Below are positions 42,915-52,244 of a stretch of 64,000 bases of DNA, piece by piece. Source of the stretch: Gemmatimonadota bacterium (GTDB lineage: Bacteria > Gemmatimonadota > Gemmatimonadetes > Longimicrobiales > Gaopeijiaceae); the NCBI GenBank assembly GCA_028874985.1, contig JAPPGI010000052.1, positions 55,532 to 119,531 on the forward strand. Reading direction: 5' to 3'. The notes beneath the pieces were generated by a model. The model searched no databases. It saw only the letters and a program-made list of their open reading frames with translations, and was not told the origin of the DNA. Every line of letters begins with the position of its first letter. Positions within the stretch are counted from its first letter, which is position 1. Position numbers and translations under genes: made by a program.

Positions 42915-45140
42915 ATGCGTCTTCACCCGGCCCCGACCCCCCTCCTTCTGCTCACCGCCCTCGCGGCCTGCGCCACCCCCGCACCTCCTCCGCCCGCCGA
43001 CCCGCCCGCGCCCCAGGCCGAAGCGGAGCCCGGCGACCCGGCTGTCGTACCGCAACCACCCGCCGACCCCGCGCCGCCCCCGGCCCCGGACCCACTCGAC
43101 ACGGTGCAGGCCGGCGCCTTCGACAACGGCAAGATGTGGACCTTCGACGCCCCGCCCACCGAGTATCTCGAGTCCACCTACGGCTTCTCACCAGACGACG
43201 ACTGGTACGCCCGGGCGCGGCTCGGCGCGCTGAGGATTCCAGGCTGCTCGGCCTCCCTGGTCTCGCCCCGCGGCCTGGTCCTCACCAACCACCACTGCGC
43301 GCGCGACTTCGTCACGCAGGTGTCCGACGAGGACGAGAACCTCCTCGACGATGGTTTCTACGCGGCCGCCCTCGAGGAGGAGCGCGAAGTCGAGGACTTC
43401 CGGGCCGACCAGCTCATCGAGATCCTGGACATCACCGACGAGGTGCGCGATGCGGTGGACGCCGTGACCGACGCCCAGGCCCGGAGCGCGCTGCGCGACA
43501 GCCTCACCGACGCGGCGGCCTCGCGCATCCGGGAGGAACGCGGCGGCGAAGAAGCCGGGATCCATGTGGAGATCGTGTCGCTCTACAACGGCGGCCTGTA
43601 CTCGGCGTACGTCTTCCGCCGGTACGGACATGCGCGGCTGGTGATGGCCCCCGAGCTTCAGATCGGCTACTTCGGGGGAGACCCCGACAACTTCACCTAC
43701 CCGCGCTACTCGCTGGACTTCGCCTTCCTGCGTCTATACGGGGACGACGGCGAACCGCTGGAGACCGGCGACCATTTCGTGTGGAGCCGGAGCGGGACGA
43801 CCGCGGGGGACCTGGTTTTCGTCCTCGGCAATCCGGGGAGCACGTCGCGGCTGCAGACGGTCGCGGAGCTGGAGTACCGGCGCGACGTGGAGATGCCCGC
43901 GCTGCTCGGGTTCCTCGCTTCGCGGATCGAGGCCATCCAGGGATACCTCGATGGGCGCAGGGACGAGCCCGGCATCGACGAGATCCGCAACTCCGTCTTC
44001 AGCCTCCTCAACGCCCAGAAGGCCTATACGGGAATGCTGGGAGGGCTCCGGGACCCCTACATCATCGCGCGCCGGGACGCGGCGGAACGAGGTTTTCGCG
44101 AGGCGCTCGCGGCCGACTCGGCGCTCGCGGCGGAGCACCTGCCGCTCTTCGACCAGATGGCGGAGCTGCAGGCGCGGAAGGCCGCCGTGGCCGCCGAAGT
44201 CCACGCCTTTGCGGTATTGGGCAATCCCAACTTCGAGTCGACGCCGATCCTGCGCACACTGGCCACCTTCCGCTACCGGAACGCGCAGCAACAGGGTGTC
44301 TCCGAGGAGGAACTGGAGGGGTTGCTCGACGGACTCAAGGCCGTCGCGAACCGGCCCCGGGAACTCGACGAGGCCCTTCTGCGGGCCCGGATGCGGGGTC
44401 TGGTCGAGGCCCTGGGTGCGGACGATTCCTCGGTTCGGACGCTGCTCGGCGGACGTAGCGTGGAGGTGGCGGCCGCCGCGCTCATGGAGACTTCGGTGAT
44501 GGCCGACTCCGCGAAGGCGGTGGACGCGGTCACGGGAGGAACACCGGACGCGGCCGCGGATCCGGCCTTCGCCTTCGTCGAGGGCCTGCTGTCACGCTAC
44601 GGTCCCTTCCGGGGTGTCATGTCCTCGGTGGGTCCGGAGGAGGAGGCGATAGCGGCGCGCCTCGGTCGTGCCCGCTTCGAGCTGGACGGCACCCGCATCC
44701 CCCCCGACGCCACCTTCTCGCTCCGCATCGCCGACGGAGTGGTCAGCGGTTACCCGTACAACGGCACGGCGGCCCCCGCCCACACGACCTTCTACGGCCT
44801 GTATGACCGCCACTACTCGAACCCCGGCGCCGAGGAATGGGCCCTCCCCCCGCGCTGGATCAACCCCTCCGCGGAATTCGACCTGTCCACGCCTCTCAAC
44901 TTCGTCAGTACCGCGGATGTCATCGGGGGGAACTCGGGTTCCCCCCTGGTGAACCGCGACCTGGAGGTGGTGGGGCTGCTCTTCGACGGCAACATCCAGA
45001 GTCTGCCGGGCGACTACATCTACCTGCCCGACCTGAACCGTTCGGTGGCGGTGGACGTACGCGGCATCCTGGAGGCGCTGGAGGAGATCTACGGAGCGGC
45101 CAGAATCGTCGAGGAACTCACCGGGGGGCGGAGTCGCTGA
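42915..45140 (+). CDS. S46-family dipeptidyl-peptidase lipoprotein
   Basis: 741 aa. Lipoprotein signal MRLHPAPTPLLLLTALAAC (lipobox LAAC), then a Pro/Ala-rich spacer (20-60) and the S46 (DPP7/DPP11) peptidase: MWTFDAPPTEYLESTYGFS, the catalytic His in LVSPRGLVLTNHHCARDF (about 125), the mid-domain helical insert, SLYNGGLYSAYVFRRY, FGGDPDNFTYPRYSLDFAFLR and the nucleophile Ser in VIGGNSGSPLVN (about 677). Such enzymes remove dipeptides from peptides outside the cytoplasmic membrane, for amino-acid supply. Alone in its unit. Confidence 0.95.
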   Translation: MRLHPAPTPLLLLTALAACATPAPPPPADPPAPQAEAEPGDPAVVPQPPADPAPPPAPDPLDTVQAGAFDNGKMWTFDAPPTEYLESTYGFSPDDDWYARARLGALRIPGCSASLVSPRGLVLTNHHCARDFVTQVSDEDENLLDDGFYAAALEEEREVEDFRADQLIEILDITDEVRDAVDAVTDAQARSALRDSLTDAAASRIREERGGEEAGIHVEIVSLYNGGLYSAYVFRRYGHARLVMAPELQIGYFGGDPDNFTYPRYSLDFAFLRLYGDDGEPLETGDHFVWSRSGTTAGDLVFVLGNPGSTSRLQTVAELEYRRDVEMPALLGFLASRIEAIQGYLDGRRDEPGIDEIRNSVFSLLNAQKAYTGMLGGLRDPYIIARRDAAERGFREALAADSALAAEHLPLFDQMAELQARKAAVAAEVHAFAVLGNPNFESTPILRTLATFRYRNAQQQGVSEEELEGLLDGLKAVANRPRELDEALLRARMRGLVEALGADDSSVRTLLGGRSVEVAAAALMETSVMADSAKAVDAVTGGTPDAAADPAFAFVEGLLSRYGPFRGVMSSVGPEEEAIAARLGRARFELDGTRIPPDATFSLRIADGVVSGYPYNGTAAPAHTTFYGLYDRHYSNPGAEEWALPPRWINPSAEFDLSTPLNFVSTADVIGGNSGSPLVNRDLEVVGLLFDGNIQSLPGDYIYLPDLNRSVAVDVRGILEALEEIYGAARIVEELTGGRSR

Positions 45141-45152
45141 GACCCGCTCCGG

Positions 45153-45995
45153 GTGGCGCTCGCGGTGTTCCCCCGGCCCCGTCCGGGACATCCCTTCTGC
45201 GGCGGGGCGCCGGTTCTGTCGGCCCACCGCGGCGGCGCGGGCCTGGCGCCCGAGAACACGCTGGCGGCCTTTCGGCGGGCCATCGACGACTGGGATGCCG
45301 ACATGCTGGAGACGGACGTGCGGCTGAGCGCGGACGGCGAGGTCGTCGTCCTTCACGACGAGACGGTCGACCGGACCACCGACGGCACCGGACCGATCCG
45401 GGAGATGACCTGGGCCCGGGCCCGGGAGCTGGACGCGGGATTCCGCTTCCGCGATGCCGAGGGCGGCTACCCCTTCCGCGGCCGCGGGATCCGTCTCCCA
45501 CTCTTCTCCGAGCTGCTGGATGCGTTTCCCGGCATGCGCATCATGGTGGAACCGAAGGCGGCGGAGGCCGCGGGACCGCTGGTGGAGGTGATCCGCTCCC
45601 GGGGGGCCGAACACCGTGTGCTCATCGGGGCTGAATTCGAGCGGACCCGGGTCGGCGCCCGGGGATACCGCGGGCCCCGGGGAGCGTCGCGCGGCCAGGT
45701 TCTCCCCTTCTGGCTCCTCCACCGCGTGCCCGGGCTGGGGCGCTTCTACGTACCCGCCGTGGACGCGTTCCAGGTCCCGGAGCGGTCGGGGCGCCGGCGG
45801 GTGGTCACTCCGCGTTTCGTGCGGGCGGCGCACCGGGTGAACATCCCCGTACACGTGTGGACGGTGGACGACCCGGACGACATGCGCCGGCTGCTCGCGT
45901 GGGGCGTCGACGGCATCCAGACCGACCGCCCCGATCTGCTCGCCGATGTTCTGACCGAGGTGGCCGGGCGCCCGCCGGCCCCGGCCCGGAGATGA
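45153..45995 (+). CDS. glycerophosphodiester phosphodiesterase
   Basis: Hydrolyses glycerophosphodiesters to glycerol-3-phosphate and an alcohol. 280 aa, TIM barrel: SAHRGGAGLAPENTLAAF (about 23-40), ETDVRLSADGEVVVLHDETVDRTT (metal and base residues), MVEPKA and the end HVWTVDDPDDMRRLLAWGVDGIQTDRPD. No signal peptide, so cytoplasmic. The last codons overlap the tilS-hpt start (ATGA). Confidence 0.94.
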   Translation: MALAVFPRPRPGHPFCGGAPVLSAHRGGAGLAPENTLAAFRRAIDDWDADMLETDVRLSADGEVVVLHDETVDRTTDGTGPIREMTWARARELDAGFRFRDAEGGYPFRGRGIRLPLFSELLDAFPGMRIMVEPKAAEAAGPLVEVIRSRGAEHRVLIGAEFERTRVGARGYRGPRGASRGQVLPFWLLHRVPGLGRFYVPAVDAFQVPERSGRRRVVTPRFVRAAHRVNIPVHVWTVDDPDDMRRLLAWGVDGIQTDRPDLLADVLTEVAGRPPAPARR

Positions 45996-47512
45996 ACGCC
46001 GGTCTTGCCGCCCGCTTCAGCACCCACCTGCTGGATTCGGGATGGCTGGAAGAGGCATCGTCCGTGGTTGCGGCCGTTTCGGGCGGGCTCGACTCCACCA
46101 CGCTGCTCCACCTGTTGCGCTTCGGCGGTGCGGCCGGGTCGCTTCCCGTTCACGCCGCCCACCTGGATCACCGCATGCGCCCGGAGAGCGGTGCGGACGC
46201 CGCGTGGCTCGCCGAGGTCTGCGAGGAATGGGGGGTGGCGTTTCACCTGCGTGCCGCGCCCGGGCCGGTGCGCACCGAAGCAGAGGGCAGGGAGCTGCGC
46301 TACGCCTTCCTCGCCGGGGTGGCGCGGGAGCTGGGAGAAGGTACGGTGGTCATGACCGCGCACACCGCCGATGACCAGGCCGAGACCGTGCTCTTCCGGA
46401 TCGCGCGGGGGAGCGGGCCGCGCGGTCTGGCGGGGATCCGTCCCGGCCGGTCCCCGTCGCTGGTGCGTCCGCTGCTCCCCTTCCGGCGCCGCGAACTGGA
46501 GGCGTACGCGGCCCGGCACGACATCCCCTACCGCGAGGACCCCTCCAACCGGGACCCGCGCTGGACACGCAACCGCATCCGCCACGAGATCCTCCCCGCC
46601 CTGGAGGTCGCGGTTCCGGGGGCGTCGGCCGCTCTCGTCTCCGTGGCGGAGACCAGCCTGGGGGAAACGGCCGCGCTGGACGCGCTCCTCGACGAACGCA
46701 TCGAGGCGCTGGCGGCGCCGGCGGGCACCGACACCGGCCTCCGCTTCGGCCGCGAAGCCCTTGCCGCCCTGCCGGATCCGGTACTCACCGTCCTGCTCCG
46801 CCGCGCCGCCGCGCGGCTGGGGGGTCGGCCCGGCCGTGCCGCCACCGCCGACCTGCTGCGCTTCGTACGGGAATCTCCGAGCGGCAAGGGCATCACGCTG
46901 GCCGGTGGCGTCACCGTGTCACACGATCACGGATGCGTGCAGGTCCGGCCGGCCGGTGCGGAGGGGACGGCCCCGGCCGGCGACAGCCCCGGCTGGGGGC
47001 GGCGGTTGCGGCGCGTGGTCTATACGGCCGGCGACATCCGCCGGCGGGTCGGGGAGCTGGGGCGCGAGATCGGCGACGCCTACGGCGCGCGCGACGAACT
47101 CCTGGTGCTCGGCATGCTGAAGGGCTCGTTCATCTTCGTCGCCGACCTGGTCCGGGAGATCCCCTTGCCCATTCACGTGGACTTCCTGGTGGCGGCCAGC
47201 TACGGCGAACACATGACGAGCAGCGGCGACGTGCAGCTCTTCTACAATCCGGACACCGCGATCAGCGGGCGCAACGTGCTCCTGGTGGAGGACATCATCG
47301 ACAGCGGGAACACCCTGCGCCGGGTCGTCCCCCTTCTGCAGCAGGGGGACCCCGCGAGCCTGGAGATCTGCACCCTGCTGCACAAGCGGCTGGTCCGTCT
47401 GCGGAAGGACGCCCGCTGGGTCGGTTTCGAGGCCCCGGGGGAGTTCCTGGTGGGGTACGGGTTGGATTTTGGAGAGGACTTTCGGCACCTTCCGTATATC
47501 GGCTCACTCTGA
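45992..47512 (+). CDS. TilS-HPRT fusion: tRNA-Ile lysidine synthase plus hypoxanthine phosphoribosyltransferase
   Basis: 506 aa in one frame. Residues 1-325 are TilS: P-loop VSGGLDSTT (29-37), AAHLDHRMRPES, TAHTADDQAETVLFRIARGSG, RDPRWTRNRIRHEILP, making lysidine-34 so that the CAT anticodon reads AUA. Residues 335-506 are HPRT: VVYTAGDIRRRVGELGREI, LGMLKGSFIFVADL, and the PRPP loop LLVEDIIDSGNTLRRV (about 429). Both active sites are complete. tilS and hpt are often neighbours upstream of ftsH, as here, and fused forms are known in Listeria. Confidence 0.94.
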   Translation: MNAGLAARFSTHLLDSGWLEEASSVVAAVSGGLDSTTLLHLLRFGGAAGSLPVHAAHLDHRMRPESGADAAWLAEVCEEWGVAFHLRAAPGPVRTEAEGRELRYAFLAGVARELGEGTVVMTAHTADDQAETVLFRIARGSGPRGLAGIRPGRSPSLVRPLLPFRRRELEAYAARHDIPYREDPSNRDPRWTRNRIRHEILPALEVAVPGASAALVSVAETSLGETAALDALLDERIEALAAPAGTDTGLRFGREALAALPDPVLTVLLRRAAARLGGRPGRAATADLLRFVRESPSGKGITLAGGVTVSHDHGCVQVRPAGAEGTAPAGDSPGWGRRLRRVVYTAGDIRRRVGELGREIGDAYGARDELLVLGMLKGSFIFVADLVREIPLPIHVDFLVAASYGEHMTSSGDVQLFYNPDTAISGRNVLLVEDIIDSGNTLRRVVPLLQQGDPASLEICTLLHKRLVRLRKDARWVGFEAPGEFLVGYGLDFGEDFRHLPYIGSL

Positions 47513-47524
47513 CGCAGCCGCGGG

Positions 47525-47540
47525 CCCCGGCGGGCCGGGG
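47525..47540 (+). other. GC hairpin in front of ftsH
   Basis: CCCCGG-CGGG-CCGGGG forms a tight 6-bp stem with a 4-base loop between the tilS-hpt stop and the ftsH ATG. It lacks a T-run. It may cap or attenuate the ftsH message. Confidence 0.35.
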
Positions 47541-47555
47541 CGAAGAAGAACAGCG

Positions 47556-49547
47556 ATGTCCGACAAGAATTCCCAACCGAGCGAACCTCCGAAGAACCTG
47601 AAACGGGTCTCCCGCACCGCCTCCTTCTGGCTGCTGCTGGCCCTCATGTCGATCCTGGCGTTTCAGTTCATGCGCAGCGGCGAGCGTTCGCTGGGCCGGA
47701 TCAGTCCTTCGGAACTCTACCGGCAGCTCGAGAACGACAACATCCTCGAGGTCACCTTCCTCGGCGAAGCGGAGGTCAGGGGCGAGTTCAGGAACACCGT
47801 TGAAATCGACGAAGCGAACGTCAACGAGTTCGTGACCAACATCGTCCCCGGAGCCGCGGCCGACCTCGCCGAGCAGCTCCGCGAGCGGAAGGTGGAGGTC
47901 GACGCCAGGCCGAAGCCGGCCGGGTGGCTGCCGGTCGTCGGCACCTTCCTTCCCTGGCTTCTCATCATCGTCTTCTGGCTATGGATCGTGCGTTCCATGC
48001 AGGCCGGAGGCAACAGGGCGTTCCAGTTCGGGCGCTCGCGAGCCAGACTCATCAGTCCGGACACCCCCCAGGTCACCTTCGCCGACGTGGCCGGCGCGGA
48101 GGAGGCCAAGGTGGAGCTGGAGGAGATCATCGAGTTCCTCAAGGACCCGCCCCGGTTCTCGCGGCTGGGAGGGCGCCTTCCCAAGGGTGTGCTGCTGGTC
48201 GGTCCCCCCGGCACCGGCAAGACCCTGCTTGCCCGTGCCGTGGCCGGCGAGGCGGCGCGTCCGTTCTTCCAGATGTCCGGCTCGGACTTCGTGGAGATGT
48301 TCGTCGGCGTGGGGGCGTCGCGCGTGCGGGACCTCTTCGAACAGGGCAAGGCGCACGCCCCGTGCATCATCTTCGTCGACGAGATCGACGCGGTGGGGAG
48401 GCACCGGGGTGCGGGGCTCGGGGGTGGTCACGACGAGCGCGAGCAGACGCTCAACGCCCTGCTCGTGGAGATGGACGGCTTCGAGGCCAACGAAGGTGTC
48501 ATCCTCCTGGCGGCCACGAACCGTCCCGATGTCCTCGATCCGGCCCTCCTGAGGCCCGGCCGGTTCGACCGCCAGGTGGTGGTGGACCTGCCCGACGTGA
48601 AGGGCAGGGAGGGTATCCTGCGGGTGCATGCGCGGAAGCTGCCGCTGGAGGAGGACGTGGAACTCTCGCTGATCGCGCGGGGCACGCCGGGACTGAGTGG
48701 CGCCGACCTGTCGAACATCTGCAACGAGGCGGCGCTGTTCGCCGCGCGCCGGGGAGTCGACCGCGTGGGAATGGAGGACTTCGAGCAGGCCAAGGACAAG
48801 GTGATGCTCGGAACCGAGCGGCGCAGCATGGTCCTCACCGACGCGGAGCGGAAGCTGACCGCCTATCACGAGGCCGGACACGTGGTGATCGGCGTCAAGA
48901 TCCCGGGTCTCGATCCGGTCCACAAGGTCACCATCGTTCCGCGGGGACGCGCGATGGGACTCACGGCGTCGCTGCCGGAGGAGGACCGCCACTCCTACAC
49001 GCGGGACTGGATGAACGGCCAGCTCGCCATGCTCTTCGGGGGCCGCGTGGCGGAGGAGCTCGCCTTCGGCACGGACAAGGTCACGACGGGGGCGGGCAAC
49101 GACATCGAGCGCGCGACCGGCATGGCGCGGCGGATGGTCACGCGCTTCGGCATGTCGGACCGGATAGGGCTGATGGCCGTTGGCGACTCGGACCAGGAGG
49201 TGTTCCTGGGCAGGGAGCTGGTGCAGCGCCGGGAGGTCTCCGAGTACACGGCGCGGCAGGTGGACGAAGAGGTCAAGCGTCTGCTGGACGCCGCCCACGA
49301 TCGCGCACGGGGAATCCTGGAGGCCAACCGAACCCTCCTGGACGACCTGGCCGCGTCCCTGCTGGAACGGGAGACCCTCGACGGCGAAGAGATCCAGCTG
49401 CTCCTGGATGGCAAGCCCCTGCCGCCCTTGAGCGGTGAATTCGAGGCCGGGCAGGCGCAGCCTCCCCTTCCGGGCGCCGAGCCCAGGGCGCTGCCGAAGC
49501 CCAAACCGGGGCTGGGAACGCCGGACCCGCTGCCGTCGCCCGGCTGA
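47556..49547 (+). CDS. ftsH: ATP-dependent zinc metalloprotease FtsH
   Basis: Membrane AAA+ protease degrading membrane and unstable regulatory proteins. 663 aa: N-terminal membrane helix (about 24-40), periplasmic domain, second helix (about 130-150), AAA+ module with Walker A GPPGTGKT (about 215), Walker [36 protein letters not shown], and the protease with HEAGH (about 437) and the third zinc ligand Asp in [10 protein letters not shown]. The Pro-rich 45-residue C-terminal tail is species-specific. Follows tilS-hpt, the common order. Confidence 0.97.
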   Translation: MSDKNSQPSEPPKNLKRVSRTASFWLLLALMSILAFQFMRSGERSLGRISPSELYRQLENDNILEVTFLGEAEVRGEFRNTVEIDEANVNEFVTNIVPGAAADLAEQLRERKVEVDARPKPAGWLPVVGTFLPWLLIIVFWLWIVRSMQAGGNRAFQFGRSRARLISPDTPQVTFADVAGAEEAKVELEEIIEFLKDPPRFSRLGGRLPKGVLLVGPPGTGKTLLARAVAGEAARPFFQMSGSDFVEMFVGVGASRVRDLFEQGKAHAPCIIFVDEIDAVGRHRGAGLGGGHDEREQTLNALLVEMDGFEANEGVILLAATNRPDVLDPALLRPGRFDRQVVVDLPDVKGREGILRVHARKLPLEEDVELSLIARGTPGLSGADLSNICNEAALFAARRGVDRVGMEDFEQAKDKVMLGTERRSMVLTDAERKLTAYHEAGHVVIGVKIPGLDPVHKVTIVPRGRAMGLTASLPEEDRHSYTRDWMNGQLAMLFGGRVAEELAFGTDKVTTGAGNDIERATGMARRMVTRFGMSDRIGLMAVGDSDQEVFLGRELVQRREVSEYTARQVDEEVKRLLDAAHDRARGILEANRTLLDDLAASLLERETLDGEEIQLLLDGKPLPPLSGEFEAGQAQPPLPGAEPRALPKPKPGLGTPDPLPSPG

Positions 49548-49573
49548 TTCGGGCCGACCGGGGCACCGGGCGA

Positions 49574-49602
49574 CCGGGCCCGGACGCGATGTTCGGGCCC
49601 GG
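49574..49602. terminator. bidirectional stem-loop between convergent ftsH and cdaA
   Basis: Arms 49574-49584 and 49592-49602 (core CGGGCCCG on both sides) form an 11-bp stem with one G-T pair and a 7-base loop. It lies midway in the 73-base convergent gap, the expected place for a shared terminator. No T-run. Confidence 0.55.
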
Positions 49603-49620
49603 AACCTCCGTCAGCCGCTC

Positions 49621-50430
49621 CTACGCGGGCTCCAGCGCCGAGGTGCCCAGCCCGGCCGACGCCGCCCGTGGCAGCGACGCCTCCAGCATCTCGCGCAGGC
49701 GCTCGGCGCCCACGCCGGTTTCCATCCTCCCGCGGTAGGCCACCGAGATGCGGGAAGTCTCCTCGCTCACGACGATCACGAAGGCGTCGGTCTCCTCGCT
49801 GAGGCCGATGGCCGCGCGGTGGCGCGTTCCCAGGGACCGGTCGCTCAGGGGGTTCTGGGTGAGCGGAAGGATGGCGCCGGCCGCCTGGATGGTGTCGCCC
49901 ACGATGATGACCGCCCCGTCGTGCAGGGGGGAGCTGGGCGCGAAGATCGTCCCCAGAAGTTCCGGCGACAGCACGGCCTGCACGCTCCTCCCCGTCCGCG
50001 CGTATTCGCGCAGCCCGATCTCCATCTGCACGGCGAGAATCGCTCCCACGCCCGATCGGGCCAGCAGCGTGGCCCCCTCCACGAGCCGGTCCACGATCCG
50101 GGCCTCGCGATTGGACCCGAGCACGGTGACGAGGCGGCTCTGGCCCAGGCGGGCCAGGGCCGCCCTCATCTCGGGCTGGAATACCACGAGCGCCGCTATC
50201 GCCCCGTACTGGAACAGCGCCTCGAGAAGTCGGCGGATGAGCGAGAAGTCGAGAATGACGGACAGCAGGTAGAGCCCGGCCAGCAGGAGGACGCCCAGCA
50301 GCATCTGCATGGCCCGGGTTTCGCGGATCAGCAGCAGCAGTCGGTAGACGAGGAGGAAGACGATGACGATCTCGACGAGGTCGTTCCACGCCGGCCTCAG
50401 GAACTGCAGCTGCTCGAGAAAACCGTTCAT
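49621..50430 (-). CDS. cdaA: diadenylate cyclase CdaA
   Basis: Makes c-di-AMP from two ATP. 269 aa from the ATG at 50430 (AAAGGGG upstream): three N-terminal membrane helices (about 12-85, with VEIVIVFLLVYRLLLLIRET) and a DAC domain holding both catalytic motifs, DGA in SSPLHDGAVIIVG (about 172) and RHR in LGTRHRAAIGLSEETDA (about 205). Full-length CdaA type. Its usual partner gene cdaR is absent downstream; ftsH converges on it. Confidence 0.96.
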   Translation of the reverse strand: MNGFLEQLQFLRPAWNDLVEIVIVFLLVYRLLLLIRETRAMQMLLGVLLLAGLYLLSVILDFSLIRRLLEALFQYGAIAALVVFQPEMRAALARLGQSRLVTVLGSNREARIVDRLVEGATLLARSGVGAILAVQMEIGLREYARTGRSVQAVLSPELLGTIFAPSSPLHDGAVIIVGDTIQAAGAILPLTQNPLSDRSLGTRHRAAIGLSEETDAFVIVVSEETSRISVAYRGRMETGVGAERLREMLEASLPRAASAGLGTSALEPA

Positions 50431-50534
50431 GACCCCTTTACGATAACAGCGCGGGCGAAGGAGCAGTCGGCGACTCCCGGCGGCGGGTGAACCGGCGGCG
50501 GTGGCGCCGGACACCCGGGCGGCACATATTGCCG

Positions 50535-50563
50535 TTGACGCCCGGGAGGCGGCCTCCTACATT
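50535..50563 (+). promoter_or_regulatory. promoter of the exbB-exbD-exbD-tonB operon
   Basis: TTGACG (50535-50540), exactly 17 bases, TACATT (50558-50563): the best -35/-10 pair in the window. Start predicted near 50570, leaving about 40 bases before the TTG start of exbB. Confidence 0.65.
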
Positions 50564-50611
50564 GCGGCCGGATTCCGCTGACATTCACCACCGTTTTCCC
50601 TGGAGCATCCG

Positions 50612-51274
50612 TTGCGAGAAAGAGAATTCGAGCTTCTCACGCTCTTCGCCGACGGCGGCATGATGATGTATCCGCTTGTCATCTGCTCGCTGATCGGTCT
50701 TGGTGTCATCCTCGCGAAGTTCTGGACCCTTTGGGTCGCCGGCCGGGCCACCGCGTCGGTGATCGAACAGGTGGAGGAGGCGGCCATGGCCGGACGGCTC
50801 GAGGAGGCGGCCGCGATCGCCGCCCTGACGCCGGGGCCGGCGGCCGCGATCCTACTGGCGGGTTTGCGGCGGATCCGCAGTCTCGAGGTGAACGAGGGAG
50901 AGCTGGAGCAGGCCGTCTCCACCACCGGCTCCATCGAACTCAGCTTCCTCGAGCGGGGTCTCGTGATTCTGGCCACGATCGCGAATGTGGCGCCCCTGAT
51001 GGGGTTTCTGGGCACGGTGGCGGGGATGATCCTCGCCTTCGCTTCCATCCAGGCTTCCGGGGACGTGGATCCCGCGACCGTCGCCGGGGGCATCAAGGTG
51101 GCGCTCCTGACCACGGCCGCGGGGCTCACCATCGCGATCCCGATCAACCTCGGCTACAATTTCTTCGTGAGCCGGATCGACAGGCTGATCGTCGAAATGG
51201 AGGAGAGCACACAGAAGGTGCTGAACATCGCGTGGGATCTGGAGCGCGCGGGAACGCTTCGTGTCCTGTCCTGA
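50612..51274 (+). CDS. exbB: MotA/TolQ/ExbB proton channel protein
   Basis: Stator subunit using the proton gradient to drive TonB. 220 aa with three membrane helices (about 15-35, 110-135, 155-178) and the family core LSFLERGLVILATIANVAPLMGFLGTVAGMILAFASI, then VAGGIKVALLTTAAGLTIAIPINLGYNFF. Starts with TTG, TGGAG upstream. First of four genes. Confidence 0.94.
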   Translation: MREREFELLTLFADGGMMMYPLVICSLIGLGVILAKFWTLWVAGRATASVIEQVEEAAMAGRLEEAAAIAALTPGPAAAILLAGLRRIRSLEVNEGELEQAVSTTGSIELSFLERGLVILATIANVAPLMGFLGTVAGMILAFASIQASGDVDPATVAGGIKVALLTTAAGLTIAIPINLGYNFFVSRIDRLIVEMEESTQKVLNIAWDLERAGTLRVLS

Positions 51275-51368
51275 TGGGTACACGCCGCGGCGGGACTGGA
51301 GGAACCTTGCCGAACCCGCTACGGTACAAGTAATCTGAGAAAGGACCCGAACCGGGGGAGATTCATCA

Positions 51369-51791
51369 ATGGCGGTTCTCGGCAACAAGAAGTCCAGGAT
51401 ATCCGACGAAATCCCGTCCTCGTCGATGGCGGACATCGCCTTCCTGCTGCTCATCTTCTTCCTGGTCACGACCACCTTCCCCAAGGACAAGGGGCTCGCG
51501 ATCGTGCTGCCGGAGCAGGCCAGGGAGCAGGAGGTCAGCCAGAAGAACGTCCTTCACATCCTCATCAACCCGACCGGGGCGGTGAACATCAGGCGCGGCG
51601 AGAGCCAGCAGGAACAGACGGTGACCCCCGACGAAGTGGAGCAGATCTGGCGGCAGGGTGTGGCGCAGAACCCCAAGCTGATCGCGGCGGTCAAGACCCA
51701 TCCGGAGGCCCCGTACCGTTTCATGGTCGATGTTCTCGACGCCCTCCAGGCTGCGAGAGCGACAAAGATCTCCCTTCAGATACTGGAGTAG
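51369..51791 (+). CDS. exbD: biopolymer transporter ExbD, first copy
   Basis: 140 aa, single N-terminal membrane helix (about 22-38) preceded by the ExbD motif IPSSSMADIAFLLLIFFLVTT with the proton-carrying Asp22, then a periplasmic domain ending in a YRFMVDVLDALQAARATKISL segment typical of the family. A 94-base gap separates it from exbB. Confidence 0.94.
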   Translation: MAVLGNKKSRISDEIPSSSMADIAFLLLIFFLVTTTFPKDKGLAIVLPEQAREQEVSQKNVLHILINPTGAVNIRRGESQQEQTVTPDEVEQIWRQGVAQNPKLIAAVKTHPEAPYRFMVDVLDALQAARATKISLQILE

Positions 51792-51797
51792 CACGAC

Positions 51798-52244
51798 ATG
51801 GGTCTCAAGTCCGGCAGGCTCGAGAGGAAGTCCAAGGCCTCGAGCCAGATACCGTCTTCCTCGATGGCCGACATCGCCTTCCTGCTGCTCATCTTCTTCA
51901 TGGTCACCACCGTGTTCCAGAAGGACCGGAAGCGGGAGATCGAGTGGGTCGAGGCCGAGGAGTCCGAGAAGATCGACGAGAAGCAGAAGGACATCCTCAA
52001 CGTCTGGGTGGAGACCAACGGAGACGTCTACATCAATGACGCGCTCCGGGTGATGGAGGACGTCAGCGGCGTCGTGAGGCCATTTCGCCGGGACAGCGAG
52101 CGCCTGGTGGTTTCGATCCGTGCCGATCAGAATGTCCCGTACAAGTACGTCGACGGATTACAGAAGGAGTTGGTCGCAGCGGGGGCGCTGCGGGTCGTTT
52201 TTGCGGCCGAGCTAGAACAGAACATCACGAGGGAGAGACGATGA
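51798..52244 (+). CDS. exbD: biopolymer transporter ExbD, second copy
   Basis: 148 aa, paralogue of the preceding gene with an almost identical membrane segment (IPSSSMADIAFLLLIFFMVTT, Asp carrying protons) but a diverged, more charged periplasmic domain (KREIEWVEAEESEKIDEKQKD). Two different ExbD proteins suggest a mixed dimer in the stator. 6 bases after the first copy and overlapping tonB by 4 bases. Confidence 0.94.
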   Translation: MGLKSGRLERKSKASSQIPSSSMADIAFLLLIFFMVTTVFQKDRKREIEWVEAEESEKIDEKQKDILNVWVETNGDVYINDALRVMEDVSGVVRPFRRDSERLVVSIRADQNVPYKYVDGLQKELVAAGALRVVFAAELEQNITRERR

